DNA from: Bacillota bacterium
Lineage (GTDB): Bacteria; Bacillota; Clostridia; Lachnospirales; Lachnospiraceae
Length of the DNA stretch: 64,000 nt
Assembly (NCBI GenBank): GCA_023437715.1
Contig: JAEZFK010000032.1
Coordinates: forward strand, 62,001-126,000
Direction: 5' to 3'
In this document: piece by piece, positions 25,665-34,269 of the stretch
Position numbering within the stretch: position 1 is the first letter of the stretch
Layout: every line of letters starts with the position of its first letter
The notes under the pieces: generated by a model
Seen by the model: only the letters and a program-made list of their open reading frames with translations
Database searches by the model: none
What the model was told of the DNA's origin: nothing
Program-made: the position numbers and the translations under genes

Positions 25665-26186
25665 GTGGATGGAAGAAAACGCAGAAAAAAGATCGAGGAG
25701 ATACTGAGCCAGGAAAATCTCCCAATATCCGGGACAGAGCTGGCAAAGCGGCTGGGCGTGAGCAGGCAGGTGGTGGTTCAGGATGTGGCCCTTTTGCGGG
25801 CGGAGGATATAAAGATTCTGTCCACCAATAAGGGATACATCCTGCGGCGCCTGCCGGGAGATCAGAAAGAGGCCTGTATCAGGGTATTCCGGAGCAGCCA
25901 CAGGACAGAGGATATCCTGGATGAGCTCCAGACCATTGTGGATTATGGCGGCAGAATTTTGGATGTATTCGTCGAACATGATGTATATGGGGAGATTCAT
26001 GCGGATTTAGTTATCAATAACCGCCTGGATGCGGCAGAATTTGTAGATATGCTGGATCATTCCGAGGATCTGCCCCTAAAATCCCTGACCGGAGGCTGCC
26101 ATTACCATACGGTGACGGCGGATTCGGTGAGGAATCTGGACAAGATCGAAGAGGAGCTTAGAAAAAAGGGCTATCTTGCCACTTAA
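25665..26186 (+). CDS. NiaR-like transcriptional repressor (HTH plus 3H domain)
   Basis: Regulator of 173 residues. The N-terminal 60 residues form a winged HTH_11 domain (ISGTELAKRLGVSRQVVVQD). The rest is a 3H domain, named for conserved histidines, seen here in SSHRTED, VEHDVYGE and GGCHYHTV. Proteins of this type repress niacin uptake and NAD synthesis genes when nicotinate is plentiful. The start is a GTG 7 nt after the ECF ATPase stop. Placement as the last gene of the operon supports control of this ECF transporter and phosphorylase, but I found no clear operator. Confidence 0.85.
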   Translation: MDGRKRRKKIEEILSQENLPISGTELAKRLGVSRQVVVQDVALLRAEDIKILSTNKGYILRRLPGDQKEACIRVFRSSHRTEDILDELQTIVDYGGRILDVFVEHDVYGEIHADLVINNRLDAAEFVDMLDHSEDLPLKSLTGGCHYHTVTADSVRNLDKIEEELRKKGYLAT

Positions 26187-26192
26187 AATAAA

Positions 26193-26232
26193 AAAACACC
26201 TGGCGGAAGGAAATCCGAAAGCCAGGTGTTTT
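26193..26232. terminator. Bidirectional terminator between convergent genes
   Basis: AAAACACCTGGC and GCCAGGTGTTTT form a perfect 12-bp stem. It can end the NiaR operon rightwards and the hypothetical gene at 26276 leftwards. Confidence 0.9.
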
Positions 26233-26275
26233 CCTTGCTGAAAAGCTTCCCGGGTCCACGGGACAGAAGGAGGAG

Positions 26276-26785
26276 TCAGGGATTTTCGTCGGGAGAGCAG
26301 AAAACGACGATCTTCTGAGGCGTGGTGATGGCCGGGATGCTTCGGGTGGTGAACATATACATAACAAGAAGATAGTGGTTTCCCGGATTGAAAAAAAAGC
26401 TCTGTCCGTTGGAAAGCAGAATTTCCGTCTCATCCTGGTCCGACAGGCTGAGTTTTAAGGTCTGATCCCGATTTAAAAGGTCCTGGTCAAAATAGTCAAG
26501 CATGACCTCATACCCGTCATCATCCTCTACAAGAACTACTGCAGTAAAACGGGGAGGATAGATGAGAGGTACGGGAGCCTTCGTATCATATATGGCGGTG
26601 ATGGAGTCTCCCACCATAAAGGTATGCTGATCCAGAACATAGGTCTGGGGAGTGACGATGAAATCTACCTGCCCAATGCTTTCGCTTGTTACGGAAACGA
26701 GAAGGGAACAGCTGGAATCGGAGGAGGTGGTCCTTAAAGGGGTAAGGTCAGTGACCGTACCATAGATGGGAGCGTAGCGTGTCAT
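26276..26785 (-). CDS. Hypothetical soluble protein of 169 residues
   Basis: I do not recognise this protein. The ATG at 26785 has AAAGGATG about 4 nt upstream and is preferred over a longer reading frame whose first 30 residues look non-coding. It has no signal peptide and no membrane helix. The composition suggests beta strands, with many serine, threonine and aspartate residues. Blocks include YGTVTDLTPLRTTSSDSSCS near the start and a C-terminal YLLVMYMFTTRSIPAITTPQ. It is monocistronic, convergent to the NiaR operon and divergent from an L,D-transpeptidase gene. Confidence 0.7.
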   Translation of the reverse strand: MTRYAPIYGTVTDLTPLRTTSSDSSCSLLVSVTSESIGQVDFIVTPQTYVLDQHTFMVGDSITAIYDTKAPVPLIYPPRFTAVVLVEDDDGYEVMLDYFDQDLLNRDQTLKLSLSDQDETEILLSNGQSFFFNPGNHYLLVMYMFTTRSIPAITTPQKIVVFCSPDENP

Positions 26786-26882
26786 GTGACATCCTTTTGC
26801 ATCATTCTTTACCCTATCATATGAGAGGGCGGGAACTATTATGAATCGTAATAAAAACGTCAAAAAATATACCATAAAAATT

Positions 26883-26912
26883 TAGACATATTTTGCAGGT
26901 ATAAGGTATAAT
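26883..26912 (+). promoter_or_regulatory. Promoter of the second L,D-transpeptidase gene
   Basis: TAGACA (26883-26888), an 18-nt spacer and TATAAT (26907-26912), 40 bp before the ATG. Confidence 0.65.
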
Positions 26913-26951
26913 GATTTTTGGAAGAAAAGGCTAGCGAAGAGGTAGGAGTAA

Positions 26952-28655
26952 ATGGAAAATAGAAGACCGGGCAGCAGAAAGAAAAAGCCCTTGGGATTAA
27001 AGGGCTGGGCGGCGATCGGAGGCGGGACAGTGGCTGCTGCTGCGATGATCGCTGCTTTGACGTACATCCACATAGGCAGACAGTATGAAAAGGTATTTTT
27101 CCCCAACACAACGATAAACGGGATGGATGCCTCCAAAAAATCCGTGGAAGAAATTAAGGAATTGATTGCCTCAGGTGTTGACGGCTATGTCCTGTCGATT
27201 AAGGAACGGGGAGATGTGACGGAGGAGCTTAAGGGAAGCGATATCGGCCTGGAATCCGTCTTTGACGGAAGCCTGGAAGCTCTTTTGGCAAAACAGGAGC
27301 CGGGCAAGTGGTTAAAGCACTTGAAAACACCCCAGGCGTTTGAAATAGATACCATGATAAAATATGATCAGGATAAATTCGATGAAGCAGTTGGCCGGTT
27401 GTCCTGTCTCAATGAGGAAACGGCGGAAAAGCCGGAGGATGCCCACATATCCGACTATACGCCCGGACAGGGCTACAGCATTGTGGGGGCAAAGGAAGGG
27501 AACACCCTGGACCCTGAAAAGACAAAAAACGGGATTTCCGAGGCGGTTATGGACTTAAAGCCGGAGCTGTCCCTGGAAGAGCTGGAAGCCTATGTAAGGC
27601 CGTCCGTCCCCAGCGACGATCCCCAGCTTCTGGATCAGGTCCAGACCTTAAACCGGTATGTGAATACCACCATTACATATAAATTCGGAGACGAAAAGCA
27701 GGTGTTAAGCGGGGACACCATTTCCAAATGGGTGGGAGTGGGAGAGGACGGAAAGGTCTATCTGGACAGCTCCGCCGTCACCGCTTACGTAAAGGATCTG
27801 GCATCCAAGTATGATACGGCCACCAGCGCAAAAAATTTAAAGACCTCTTACGGCCAGAATGTGAGGATTACGGGAGGCGTTTACGGCTGGAAGATCAACC
27901 AGAGCGCCGAAGCCGATGAGCTGGCACAGCTCATCCGTACCGGAGAGAGCCAGACAAGAGAGCCGATCTACAAGCAGACAGCGGCAAGCCATGGGCCCAA
28001 TGATTACGGCAGCACCTATGTGGAAATCAATTTGACGGCCCAGCATCTGTATTATTACAAGGATGGAAAGCTTGTGGTGGATTCGGATTTCGTGTCAGGC
28101 AACGAGTCCAAGGGCTGGGCAACACCTGCGGGCGTGTACACCATTACCTATAAGGAGAGGAATGCTACCTTAAAGGGTGAGGATTACAGCACCCCGGTGT
28201 CTTACTGGATGCCCTTTAACGGAAACATCGGTCTTCACGATGCTTCCTGGCGGAGCAGCTTCGGCGGGTCCATCTTTAAGACCAGCGGCTCCCATGGCTG
28301 CGTCAACCTGCCTCCGTCAGTGGCAAAGACCATATTTGAAAATATAAATGCCGGTATACCGGTTCTCTGCTACCATCTGCCGGGAACGGAATCCAAGAAA
28401 ACCTCAAACGGAACCACAAAGCCGGAAGAGACCACAGGAACAAAGCCGTCTACAGAACAGACAACGGCAGCACCGACCACAGCGGCGCCAACTACGGCAG
28501 CGCCAACCACAGCAGCACCGACCACGGCTCCCCAGGCCACAGTGGCCCCGTCCACAACGGCGGAGGAAACTTCCTCTGAAGACGGAGAGGTGGGCCCGGG
28601 AGTCGGCAGCCAGGGGTCGAAAAAGCATCAGACCGGTCCGGGAGTATCTAAGTAG
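26952..28655 (+). CDS. L,D-transpeptidase (YkuD), membrane-anchored, with Thr/Pro tail
   Basis: Cell-wall enzyme of 567 residues. A lysine-rich cytoplasmic start leads to one membrane anchor at about residues 18-38. A PG_binding_4-type region follows to about 340, then a YkuD domain with active site SHGCVNLP, where the cysteine is residue 450. After the catalytic domain comes an 85-residue low-complexity tail with four TTAAP repeats (residues 504-527), a likely disordered wall-spanning segment. The enzyme at 20286 is a paralog that lacks this tail and has a signal peptide in place of the basic anchor. A small hypothetical gene follows after 20 nt. Confidence 0.92.
   Translation: MENRRPGSRKKKPLGLKGWAAIGGGTVAAAAMIAALTYIHIGRQYEKVFFPNTTINGMDASKKSVEEIKELIASGVDGYVLSIKERGDVTEELKGSDIGLESVFDGSLEALLAKQEPGKWLKHLKTPQAFEIDTMIKYDQDKFDEAVGRLSCLNEETAEKPEDAHISDYTPGQGYSIVGAKEGNTLDPEKTKNGISEAVMDLKPELSLEELEAYVRPSVPSDDPQLLDQVQTLNRYVNTTITYKFGDEKQVLSGDTISKWVGVGEDGKVYLDSSAVTAYVKDLASKYDTATSAKNLKTSYGQNVRITGGVYGWKINQSAEADELAQLIRTGESQTREPIYKQTAASHGPNDYGSTYVEINLTAQHLYYYKDGKLVVDSDFVSGNESKGWATPAGVYTITYKERNATLKGEDYSTPVSYWMPFNGNIGLHDASWRSSFGGSIFKTSGSHGCVNLPPSVAKTIFENINAGIPVLCYHLPGTESKKTSNGTTKPEETTGTKPSTEQTTAAPTTAAPTTAAPTTAAPTTAPQATVAPSTTAEETSSEDGEVGPGVGSQGSKKHQTGPGVSK
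28461..28532 (+). repeat. In-frame TTAAP repeat tract
   Basis: Four 15-bp units encode Thr-Thr-Ala-Ala-Pro, followed by a Thr-Thr-Ala-Pro remnant, near the 3' end of the transpeptidase gene. Copy number could vary by slippage. Confidence 0.85.
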
Positions 28656-28675
28656 GATTTTAGGAGGTTTTGGAA

Positions 28676-28948
28676 ATGCTGAAAAAAGAAACATTTGTGC
28701 CCATCCAGTTTTTCAAAAAGGAAGCCTATACCGGGAGCATGAAAGGGATGCGCTACCGGGTCTTTAAAAACGGGGAAGAGCTGGAGGCTGCGGTATATCC
28801 CGGCCCTTACTGCTATGAGGTAACGCCTGAGGAACAGAAGATACGGGCGTCTTTCCCCTTTTCCGGGGAAGGGGTAGCCCAGGCGGTGGACTGGATTAAC
28901 GAACAGTACGAAAAAAACCAGCCGCTGTGGAAAACGGCTGCAAGATAG
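28676..28948 (+). CDS. Small hypothetical protein of 90 residues
   Basis: Soluble protein with no motif I can assign. It contains YTGSMKGMRYRVFKNGEELE, a central YPGPYCYEVTPEEQK and an acidic-aromatic end VDWINEQYEKNQPLW. Similar small proteins are frequent in Lachnospiraceae genomes, sometimes labelled as acetyltransferases without good reason; that recollection is not checked here. AGGAGG is 8 nt upstream of the ATG. It follows the L,D-transpeptidase gene closely and shares its terminator, so the two are probably co-transcribed. Confidence 0.75.
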   Translation: MLKKETFVPIQFFKKEAYTGSMKGMRYRVFKNGEELEAAVYPGPYCYEVTPEEQKIRASFPFSGEGVAQAVDWINEQYEKNQPLWKTAAR

Positions 28949-28957
28949 GATAAAACG

Positions 28958-29003
28958 AAAGCACCGACGGAAGAAAAGTTAGTCTTCGGAAGGTGCTTTT
29001 TTT
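28958..29003 (+). terminator. Terminator of the transpeptidase operon
   Basis: AAAGCACC and GGTGCTTT pair, with an inner GAAGA/TCTTC stem, followed by a T-run. Confidence 0.85.
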
Positions 29004-29087
29004 ACGTCAATTATTTCCCCCTTTTCTAAATGAAGGAAATATGATATGATAGTGTATTATTGAAGAGACTTACATGGAGGAAGAGAG

Positions 29088-30764
29088 ATGGAAGAGAACA
29101 AAGAAGAAGTGATTTCTAAAAACTTTATTGAACAGGAGATAGATAAGGACCTTGCGGAAGGCGTTTACGATCATGTTCAGACCAGGTTTCCGCCGGAGCC
29201 CAACGGTTATCTGCATATCGGACATGCCAAATCCATTTTATTGAACTATGGCCTGGCTCAGAAGTATGGCGGGAAGTTCAACCTCCGTTTTGATGATACA
29301 AACCCGACAAAAGAGAAAACAGAATTCGTGGAATCAATCATGGAGGATGTGAAGTGGCTGGGGGCTGACTTTGAGGACCGCCTGTTCTTCGCTTCCAACT
29401 ACTTTCAGCAGATGTATGACTGTGCTGTCCTTTTAATAAGGAAGGGAAAGGCATTTGTCTGTGATCTGACAGCGGAAGAGATAAGGGAATACAGAGGAGA
29501 TTTTAAGACTCCCGGAAAAGAAAGTCCCTACCGGAACCGCAGCGTGGAAGAAAACTTAAAGCTGTTTGAAGAGATGAAAGACGGAAAATATGAAGATGGG
29601 GAAAGAGTTCTCCGTGCCAGGATCGACATGGCCTCTCCCAACATCAACATGCGTGATCCGGTTATCTACCGGGTGGCCCATATGTCCCATCACAACACCG
29701 GGGACGCGTGGTGCATTTATCCCATGTATGATTTCGCCCACCCCATTGAGGATGCCATTGAGCACATCACCCATTCTATCTGCACCCTGGAGTTTGAAGA
29801 TCACAGACCTTTGTATGACTGGGTGGTAAGGGAATGCGAATTCGAAAATCCGCCCCGGCAGATTGAATTTGCAAAGCTGTACCTGACCAATGTGGTGACA
29901 GGAAAGCGCTACATCAAAAAGCTGGTGGAGGATAAAGTGGTGGACGGCTGGGATGATCCCCGTCTGGTTTCCATTGCAGCTCTCAGAAGAAGAGGCTATA
30001 CGCCGGAATCCATCCGCATGTTTGTAGATCTGGTGGGCGTATCAAAAGCTAACAGCTCTGTGGATTATGCAATGCTGGAATACTGCATCCGTGAGGACTT
30101 AAAGCTGAAAAAGCCAAGAATGATGGCGATTTTAGATCCCATTAAGCTGGTCATCGACAATTATCCGGAGGATACCATAGAATATCTGGATGCCGCAAAC
30201 AATCTGGAGAATCCGGAGCTGGGAGAGAGAAAGCTTCCCTTTGGAAAAGAACTTTACATTGAGCGGGAAGACTTTATGGAAGAGCCTATTAAGAAATATT
30301 TCCGCCTCTTCCCCGGCAATGAGGTCCGTCTGATGAACGCATACTTCGTGACCTGCACCGGCTGCGAAAAGGATGGGGAAGGCAATGTTACCGTGGTCCA
30401 TTGTACCTACGATCCGGAAACAAGAAGCGGCTCCGGCTTCGAAGGCAGAAAGGTAAAGGGAACCATTCACTGGGTGGCCGCCAAGACCGCCCTGCAGGCA
30501 GAATGCCGTTTGTACGAAAACCTTGTGGATGAGGAAAAGGGAAAGCTGAGCGAGGACGGAACCTTAAACTTAAATCCAAATTCCCTGACCGTAGTAAAGA
30601 ACTGCTATGTGGAACCGGGATTTTCCAATGCAAAGGCCTATGACAGCTTCCAGTTTGTGAGAAACGGATTTTTCTGCATAGACTGTAAGGACAGCACCCC
30701 CGAGCACCTGGTATTTAACCGGATCGTGTCATTAAAGAGTTCTTTTAAAATAACAAGCAACTAA
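29088..30764 (+). CDS. glnS: Glutaminyl-tRNA synthetase
   Basis: Cytoplasmic class I synthetase of 558 residues that charges tRNA-Gln. The nucleotide-binding HIGH motif is in PPEPNGYLHIGHAKS near residue 42. Family blocks LRFDDTNPTKE, DGWDDPRL and RRRGYTPESIR are clear, and the C-terminal beta-barrel anticodon region is complete. Where Escherichia coli GlnRS has the MSKRKL form of the KMSKS loop, this protein reads VVTGKRYIKKL: glycine replaces the serine, and a lysine is retained. An extended -10 (TGATATGAT, 29042-29050) is the probable promoter. The gene is monocistronic. Confidence 0.96.
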   Translation: MEENKEEVISKNFIEQEIDKDLAEGVYDHVQTRFPPEPNGYLHIGHAKSILLNYGLAQKYGGKFNLRFDDTNPTKEKTEFVESIMEDVKWLGADFEDRLFFASNYFQQMYDCAVLLIRKGKAFVCDLTAEEIREYRGDFKTPGKESPYRNRSVEENLKLFEEMKDGKYEDGERVLRARIDMASPNINMRDPVIYRVAHMSHHNTGDAWCIYPMYDFAHPIEDAIEHITHSICTLEFEDHRPLYDWVVRECEFENPPRQIEFAKLYLTNVVTGKRYIKKLVEDKVVDGWDDPRLVSIAALRRRGYTPESIRMFVDLVGVSKANSSVDYAMLEYCIREDLKLKKPRMMAILDPIKLVIDNYPEDTIEYLDAANNLENPELGERKLPFGKELYIEREDFMEEPIKKYFRLFPGNEVRLMNAYFVTCTGCEKDGEGNVTVVHCTYDPETRSGSGFEGRKVKGTIHWVAAKTALQAECRLYENLVDEEKGKLSEDGTLNLNPNSLTVVKNCYVEPGFSNAKAYDSFQFVRNGFFCIDCKDSTPEHLVFNRIVSLKSSFKITSN

Positions 30765-30800
30765 ATAACCGTGACAGGCTGGAGTGCCGGTCAATAGAAG

Positions 30801-30846
30801 AAATGCTGCATGGCCGAAAAAAACAGGTACGTGGGGCATTTTTTCT
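30801..30846 (+). terminator. Possible terminator of glnS
   Basis: AAATGC (30801-30806) and GCATTT (30836-30841) pair across an imperfect interior and are followed by a T-run. Confidence 0.35.
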
Positions 30847-30876
30847 TACCCGATGAGAATGGAGGGATGTTCCCCT

Positions 30877-32334
30877 ATGGAGCTCATGATACCTTTGAAA
30901 AACCAGCCAGGTCTTCCCTATTACAGCCAGATTTACACCTTTATTAAGGAAGAGATAAGTAAGGGAAACCTAAAACCGTCCACCCGGCTTCCGTCCACAA
31001 GACTGCTGGCGGAGCATTTGAAGGTCAGCCGAAGCACCACCCAGATGGCCTATGAACAGCTGCTTTCCGAGGGATATATCGAAGCGGTTCCCTGCAGAGG
31101 CTATTACGTCTTAAGCATTGACGGGCTGGTGAAGACGGGACAGGAGCAGAGGGAGAGAGCGCAATCCTTTTTAAGCGCTGCCAATAACCCAAGGGAAAAG
31201 GAGGATGACAGACAATGGGCCGTGGATTTTTCCCCGAGAGGAATTGATCTGGATACCTTTCCCTTTAATTCATGGAGAAAGATTTCAAAAAATACCCTTG
31301 TGGATGATAACCGGGAAATGTTCGTGACCGGAGATCCCCAGGGAGAGCCGGCTTTCCGGGAGGCAATCCGCGACTATCTCCATTCCGCCCGGGGAGTGAA
31401 CTGTTCGCCGGATCAGATCATTGTAGGAGCGGGAAGTGAATACCTTCTGATGCTGCTTTCCCAGATTCTTGGGACAGACCGGATCATTGCCATGGAAAAT
31501 CCCACCTACAAGCAGGCCTACCGGGTCTTTGAGAGCCTGAAATACCGGGTGGTACCTGTAGCCATGGACAAGTCCGGCATGGCTGTGAGCCTGCTGGAGA
31601 AAAGCCGGGCGGATATTGCCTATGTGATGCCTTCCCATCAGTACCCCACAGGAATTGTGATGCCTGTGAAACGGAGACAGGAGCTTCTTGCATGGGCTTA
31701 TGAAAAAGAGGGAAGGTTTCTTATTGAAGACGATTACGACAGTGAATTCCGGTATAAGGGAAAGCCCATTCCTGCACTGCAGGGCATGGATGAAAAGGGC
31801 CGGGTCATTTATTGCGGGACATTTTCCAAATCCATAGCCCCGGCCATCCGGGTGAGCTATATGGTTCTGCCCAAGTCCCTGTTGTCCTTATATGAGGAAA
31901 AGGTCAGCTTTTATGCCTCTACCGTATCCCGCATTGACCAGAACATCCTCTACCAGTTCATGCTGGAAGGCCACTATGAACGCCATTTAAATCGGATGCG
32001 GGCAGTTTATAAATCAAAGCACGACGTGCTGGTAGGAGGACTCAAGGCCTTTGAGGACCAGTTTTTGATCCGGGGAGAGTACGCAGGGCTTCATCTTCTT
32101 TTGACGGACCGTAAGGGACGGGGGGAGAGGGAGCTGATAGAAAAGGCGGAAAGGCTGGGCGTCAGGGTCTACGGCATGTCGGGGTATTTTATCCACGAGG
32201 AGCATAATACCTATCCGCCTACCATAGTTCTGGGCTTTGCAAGCCTGACAGAGGAAGAAATCAGGAAAGGGCTTGAGCTTTTGAGAAAGGCATGGGACGT
32301 GGAGGCCTGTAAGGAGGGATCGGGTGAAGAATAG
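30877..32334 (+). CDS. MocR/PdxR family regulator (GntR HTH fused to aminotransferase domain)
   Basis: DNA-binding protein of 485 residues. The N-terminal GntR-type winged helix (LPSTRLLAEHLKVSRSTTQMAYEQL) is followed by a fold-type I aminotransferase domain that binds pyridoxal phosphate. The expected lysine is in GTFSKSIAPAIRVSY, and the cofactor-binding aspartate region is IEDDYDSEFRY. Such regulators control vitamin B6 or amino-acid genes, but no pdx gene lies nearby. The ATG at 30877 has GGAGGG 10 nt upstream; a frame 31 codons longer starts in the glnS terminator region. The last 11 bases overlap the next gene. Confidence 0.92.
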   Translation: MELMIPLKNQPGLPYYSQIYTFIKEEISKGNLKPSTRLPSTRLLAEHLKVSRSTTQMAYEQLLSEGYIEAVPCRGYYVLSIDGLVKTGQEQRERAQSFLSAANNPREKEDDRQWAVDFSPRGIDLDTFPFNSWRKISKNTLVDDNREMFVTGDPQGEPAFREAIRDYLHSARGVNCSPDQIIVGAGSEYLLMLLSQILGTDRIIAMENPTYKQAYRVFESLKYRVVPVAMDKSGMAVSLLEKSRADIAYVMPSHQYPTGIVMPVKRRQELLAWAYEKEGRFLIEDDYDSEFRYKGKPIPALQGMDEKGRVIYCGTFSKSIAPAIRVSYMVLPKSLLSLYEEKVSFYASTVSRIDQNILYQFMLEGHYERHLNRMRAVYKSKHDVLVGGLKAFEDQFLIRGEYAGLHLLLTDRKGRGERELIEKAERLGVRVYGMSGYFIHEEHNTYPPTIVLGFASLTEEEIRKGLELLRKAWDVEACKEGSGEE

Positions 32335-33277
32335 AGACTGGAAGCTCATCCTGCTTTTCGCAGGACTGACCGCTCTTCTGATGTTTGGATTAAGCGCCGC
32401 CGGGACTGCAAGAAACGGGAAAGAAGCTCCCATGAGCGGAAAGAAAGCGGCAGAGGGTGCGACGCCGGGGAACGGGCAGCAGTCAGAGCCGGCCCAGGAT
32501 GCCGGACCGAAGCTGCTGATGGGGGCGGCGGAAAATGGAGCAAAAACCGGACCGGCAGCTCTGAAAGGAGCCGGAACCGGGGAAGAAGAATCCCAGGAGA
32601 TTCCGGTGTCAGATGAAATATCCCTTACAGAGGCTGACAAGAACTTTTTGGATGATCTGATGAAGACTCTCGACCAGGGGGATCTGGAAGGCGGGGCCAG
32701 GCTGTTAAGCGATTATGAAATTCCCTGGAAGGAATTTCCCTGCATGTACGATGGAGAGGACATGAAAGCTGACGTATTCTCCTCTCACGGCCTTGTATTT
32801 ACAAAGGCGTCAACATTGTTTTACGGTGATTTCTCAGATGGAATGCCCCAGGGCAGCTGTACGGCTCTTCAGGTTCTGGATTTGGAGGAAGGGCGGCGCT
32901 ATGACTATGCCTATGGCATCTGGGAAAAGGGAGAGCTGGAGGGAGAAGGGGAGTGCGGCTATAATTATTATGATGGAGCCGGACCGGATATTGCCAGAAA
33001 AAATGCGAAGAAGGGCATGTTTAAAGACAACCGGATGGAAGGGGAAATCACCTATACCAGCACCGGAGAGGACGGAGTCACATCCACCTGGCAGTTTCAA
33101 GTGGCGGATGGGGTGATCGTGATTGATGACAGGTGGTTAAAGAGTACGGACAGCGCCGGAGCGGTGATCTACAAGCTGACGGCCCAGGAGGACCCGGCCC
33201 GCGCCTACACCTTAAGCGGCAGCGCCGCGGGAGAGGAACGGTGGAAGAATCTGATCTCTTTCGGCGGTCCGTATTGA
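32324..33277 (+). CDS. Membrane-anchored or secreted protein with MORN-like repeats
   Basis: Protein of 317 residues starting at a GTG with GGAGG about 6 nt upstream. One N-terminal membrane segment (residues 7-25) precedes a low-complexity linker of about 80 residues. The C-terminal half has glycine-rich blocks such as LFYGDFSDGMPQGSCTAL, GIWEKGELEGEGECGYNYY and GMFKDNRMEGEITYTS, which resemble degenerate MORN repeats. There is no catalytic motif, and the function is unknown. It overlaps the MocR gene by 11 nt and is followed by an AraC gene after 27 nt. Overlap with a regulator suggests co-expression, not necessarily a shared role. Confidence 0.78.
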   Translation: MKNRDWKLILLFAGLTALLMFGLSAAGTARNGKEAPMSGKKAAEGATPGNGQQSEPAQDAGPKLLMGAAENGAKTGPAALKGAGTGEEESQEIPVSDEISLTEADKNFLDDLMKTLDQGDLEGGARLLSDYEIPWKEFPCMYDGEDMKADVFSSHGLVFTKASTLFYGDFSDGMPQGSCTALQVLDLEEGRRYDYAYGIWEKGELEGEGECGYNYYDGAGPDIARKNAKKGMFKDNRMEGEITYTSTGEDGVTSTWQFQVADGVIVIDDRWLKSTDSAGAVIYKLTAQEDPARAYTLSGSAAGEERWKNLISFGGPY

Positions 33278-33304
33278 GAATGTATTTAAAAAGGGGGCTT
33301 ACGG

Positions 33305-34267
33305 ATGAATCAGGAAATCATAGACCGTCTGGCAGTTATTACAGACGAAGAACGGGAGATACTGAACGGGCGGACGGAAATTGACCGCAGAAGATATACG
33401 GAAAGCAGGGAACTGGTGATCGACAGCAAAAAGGTCCTGGAGCATGGGAAAATGATCCGCATCAGACCTCATACCAGATTTGTCCATTTCCCAAAGCATA
33501 CGCATAATTATATAGAAGTTATCTATATGTGCAAAGGGGAGACAACCCATTTCATTGATGGGGAAAAGGTAATATTAAGAACCGGGGAGCTGCTGTTTTT
33601 AAACCAGCACGCCTCCCAGGAAATCCTTCCGGCAGGAGAGGAGGACATTGCCGTAAACTTTATCATCCTGCCGGAATTTTTTGACACAGCCTTTGAGATG
33701 ATGGGAGAAGAGGAAAATCTTCTGCGGGATTTTCTCGTAGGCTGTCTCTGTTTTGATCCACGGTACGCCAGCTATCTCCATTTCAAGGTGGCGGATGTCC
33801 TGCCGGTGCAGAATCTGGTGGAAAACATGGTATGGACCCTGTTAAATGACCAGCCCAATAAAAGGAGCATCAATCAGGTCACCATGGGGCTTTTGTTTCT
33901 TCAGCTCATGCACTATACGGACAAGATCAGCCACACCTCGGAAAGCTTTGAACAAAAGCTGATTTTCCAGGTATTACGGTTTATAGATGAAAACTATAAG
34001 GACGGAGAACTGACCCAGCTGGCCGCCATGCTGAACTACAACATCTACTGGCTGAGCCGGACCATCAAGCGGCTGACCGGGCGCAACTATAAGGAGCTGG
34101 TGCAGATCAAGCGGCTGAATCAGGCTTCTTTCCTGCTTTTAAATACCAAGCTTTCGGTGACGGATATTTCCCTGGCCGTAGGCTATGACAATACCAGCTA
34201 CTTTCACCGGATATTCCGGAGCCATTACGGGATGTCCCCAAAAGAGTACAGGGATTGCAGCTCCTAG
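33305..34267 (+). CDS. AraC family regulator (cupin plus HTH)
   Basis: Regulator of 320 residues. The cupin-like sensor part includes HFPKHTHNYIEVIYMCKGET and a later LRTGELLFLNQHASQEI. The C-terminal HTH pair reads LTQLAAMLNYNIYWLSRTIK and ends GYDNTSYFHRIFRSHYGMSP. AAAGGGGG lies upstream of the ATG at 33305. Its stop is 3 nt from the stop of the convergent GH129-like gene, so it may regulate that gene, although the AraC gene at 36249 is another candidate. The ligand is unknown, probably a sugar. Confidence 0.9.
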   Translation: MNQEIIDRLAVITDEEREILNGRTEIDRRRYTESRELVIDSKKVLEHGKMIRIRPHTRFVHFPKHTHNYIEVIYMCKGETTHFIDGEKVILRTGELLFLNQHASQEILPAGEEDIAVNFIILPEFFDTAFEMMGEEENLLRDFLVGCLCFDPRYASYLHFKVADVLPVQNLVENMVWTLLNDQPNKRSINQVTMGLLFLQLMHYTDKISHTSESFEQKLIFQVLRFIDENYKDGELTQLAAMLNYNIYWLSRTIKRLTGRNYKELVQIKRLNQASFLLLNTKLSVTDISLAVGYDNTSYFHRIFRSHYGMSPKEYRDCSS

Positions 34268-34269
34268 CC

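Noticed and set aside
28461..28532. Short tandem repeats resembling a CRISPR array
   Set aside because: The 15-bp units are contiguous with no spacers and encode an in-frame protein repeat.
28348..28767. 139-codon open frame on the plus strand over the transpeptidase tail
   Set aside because: An Arg/Gln/Pro-rich translation produced by the TTAAP repeat in another frame; it crosses the start of the next real gene.
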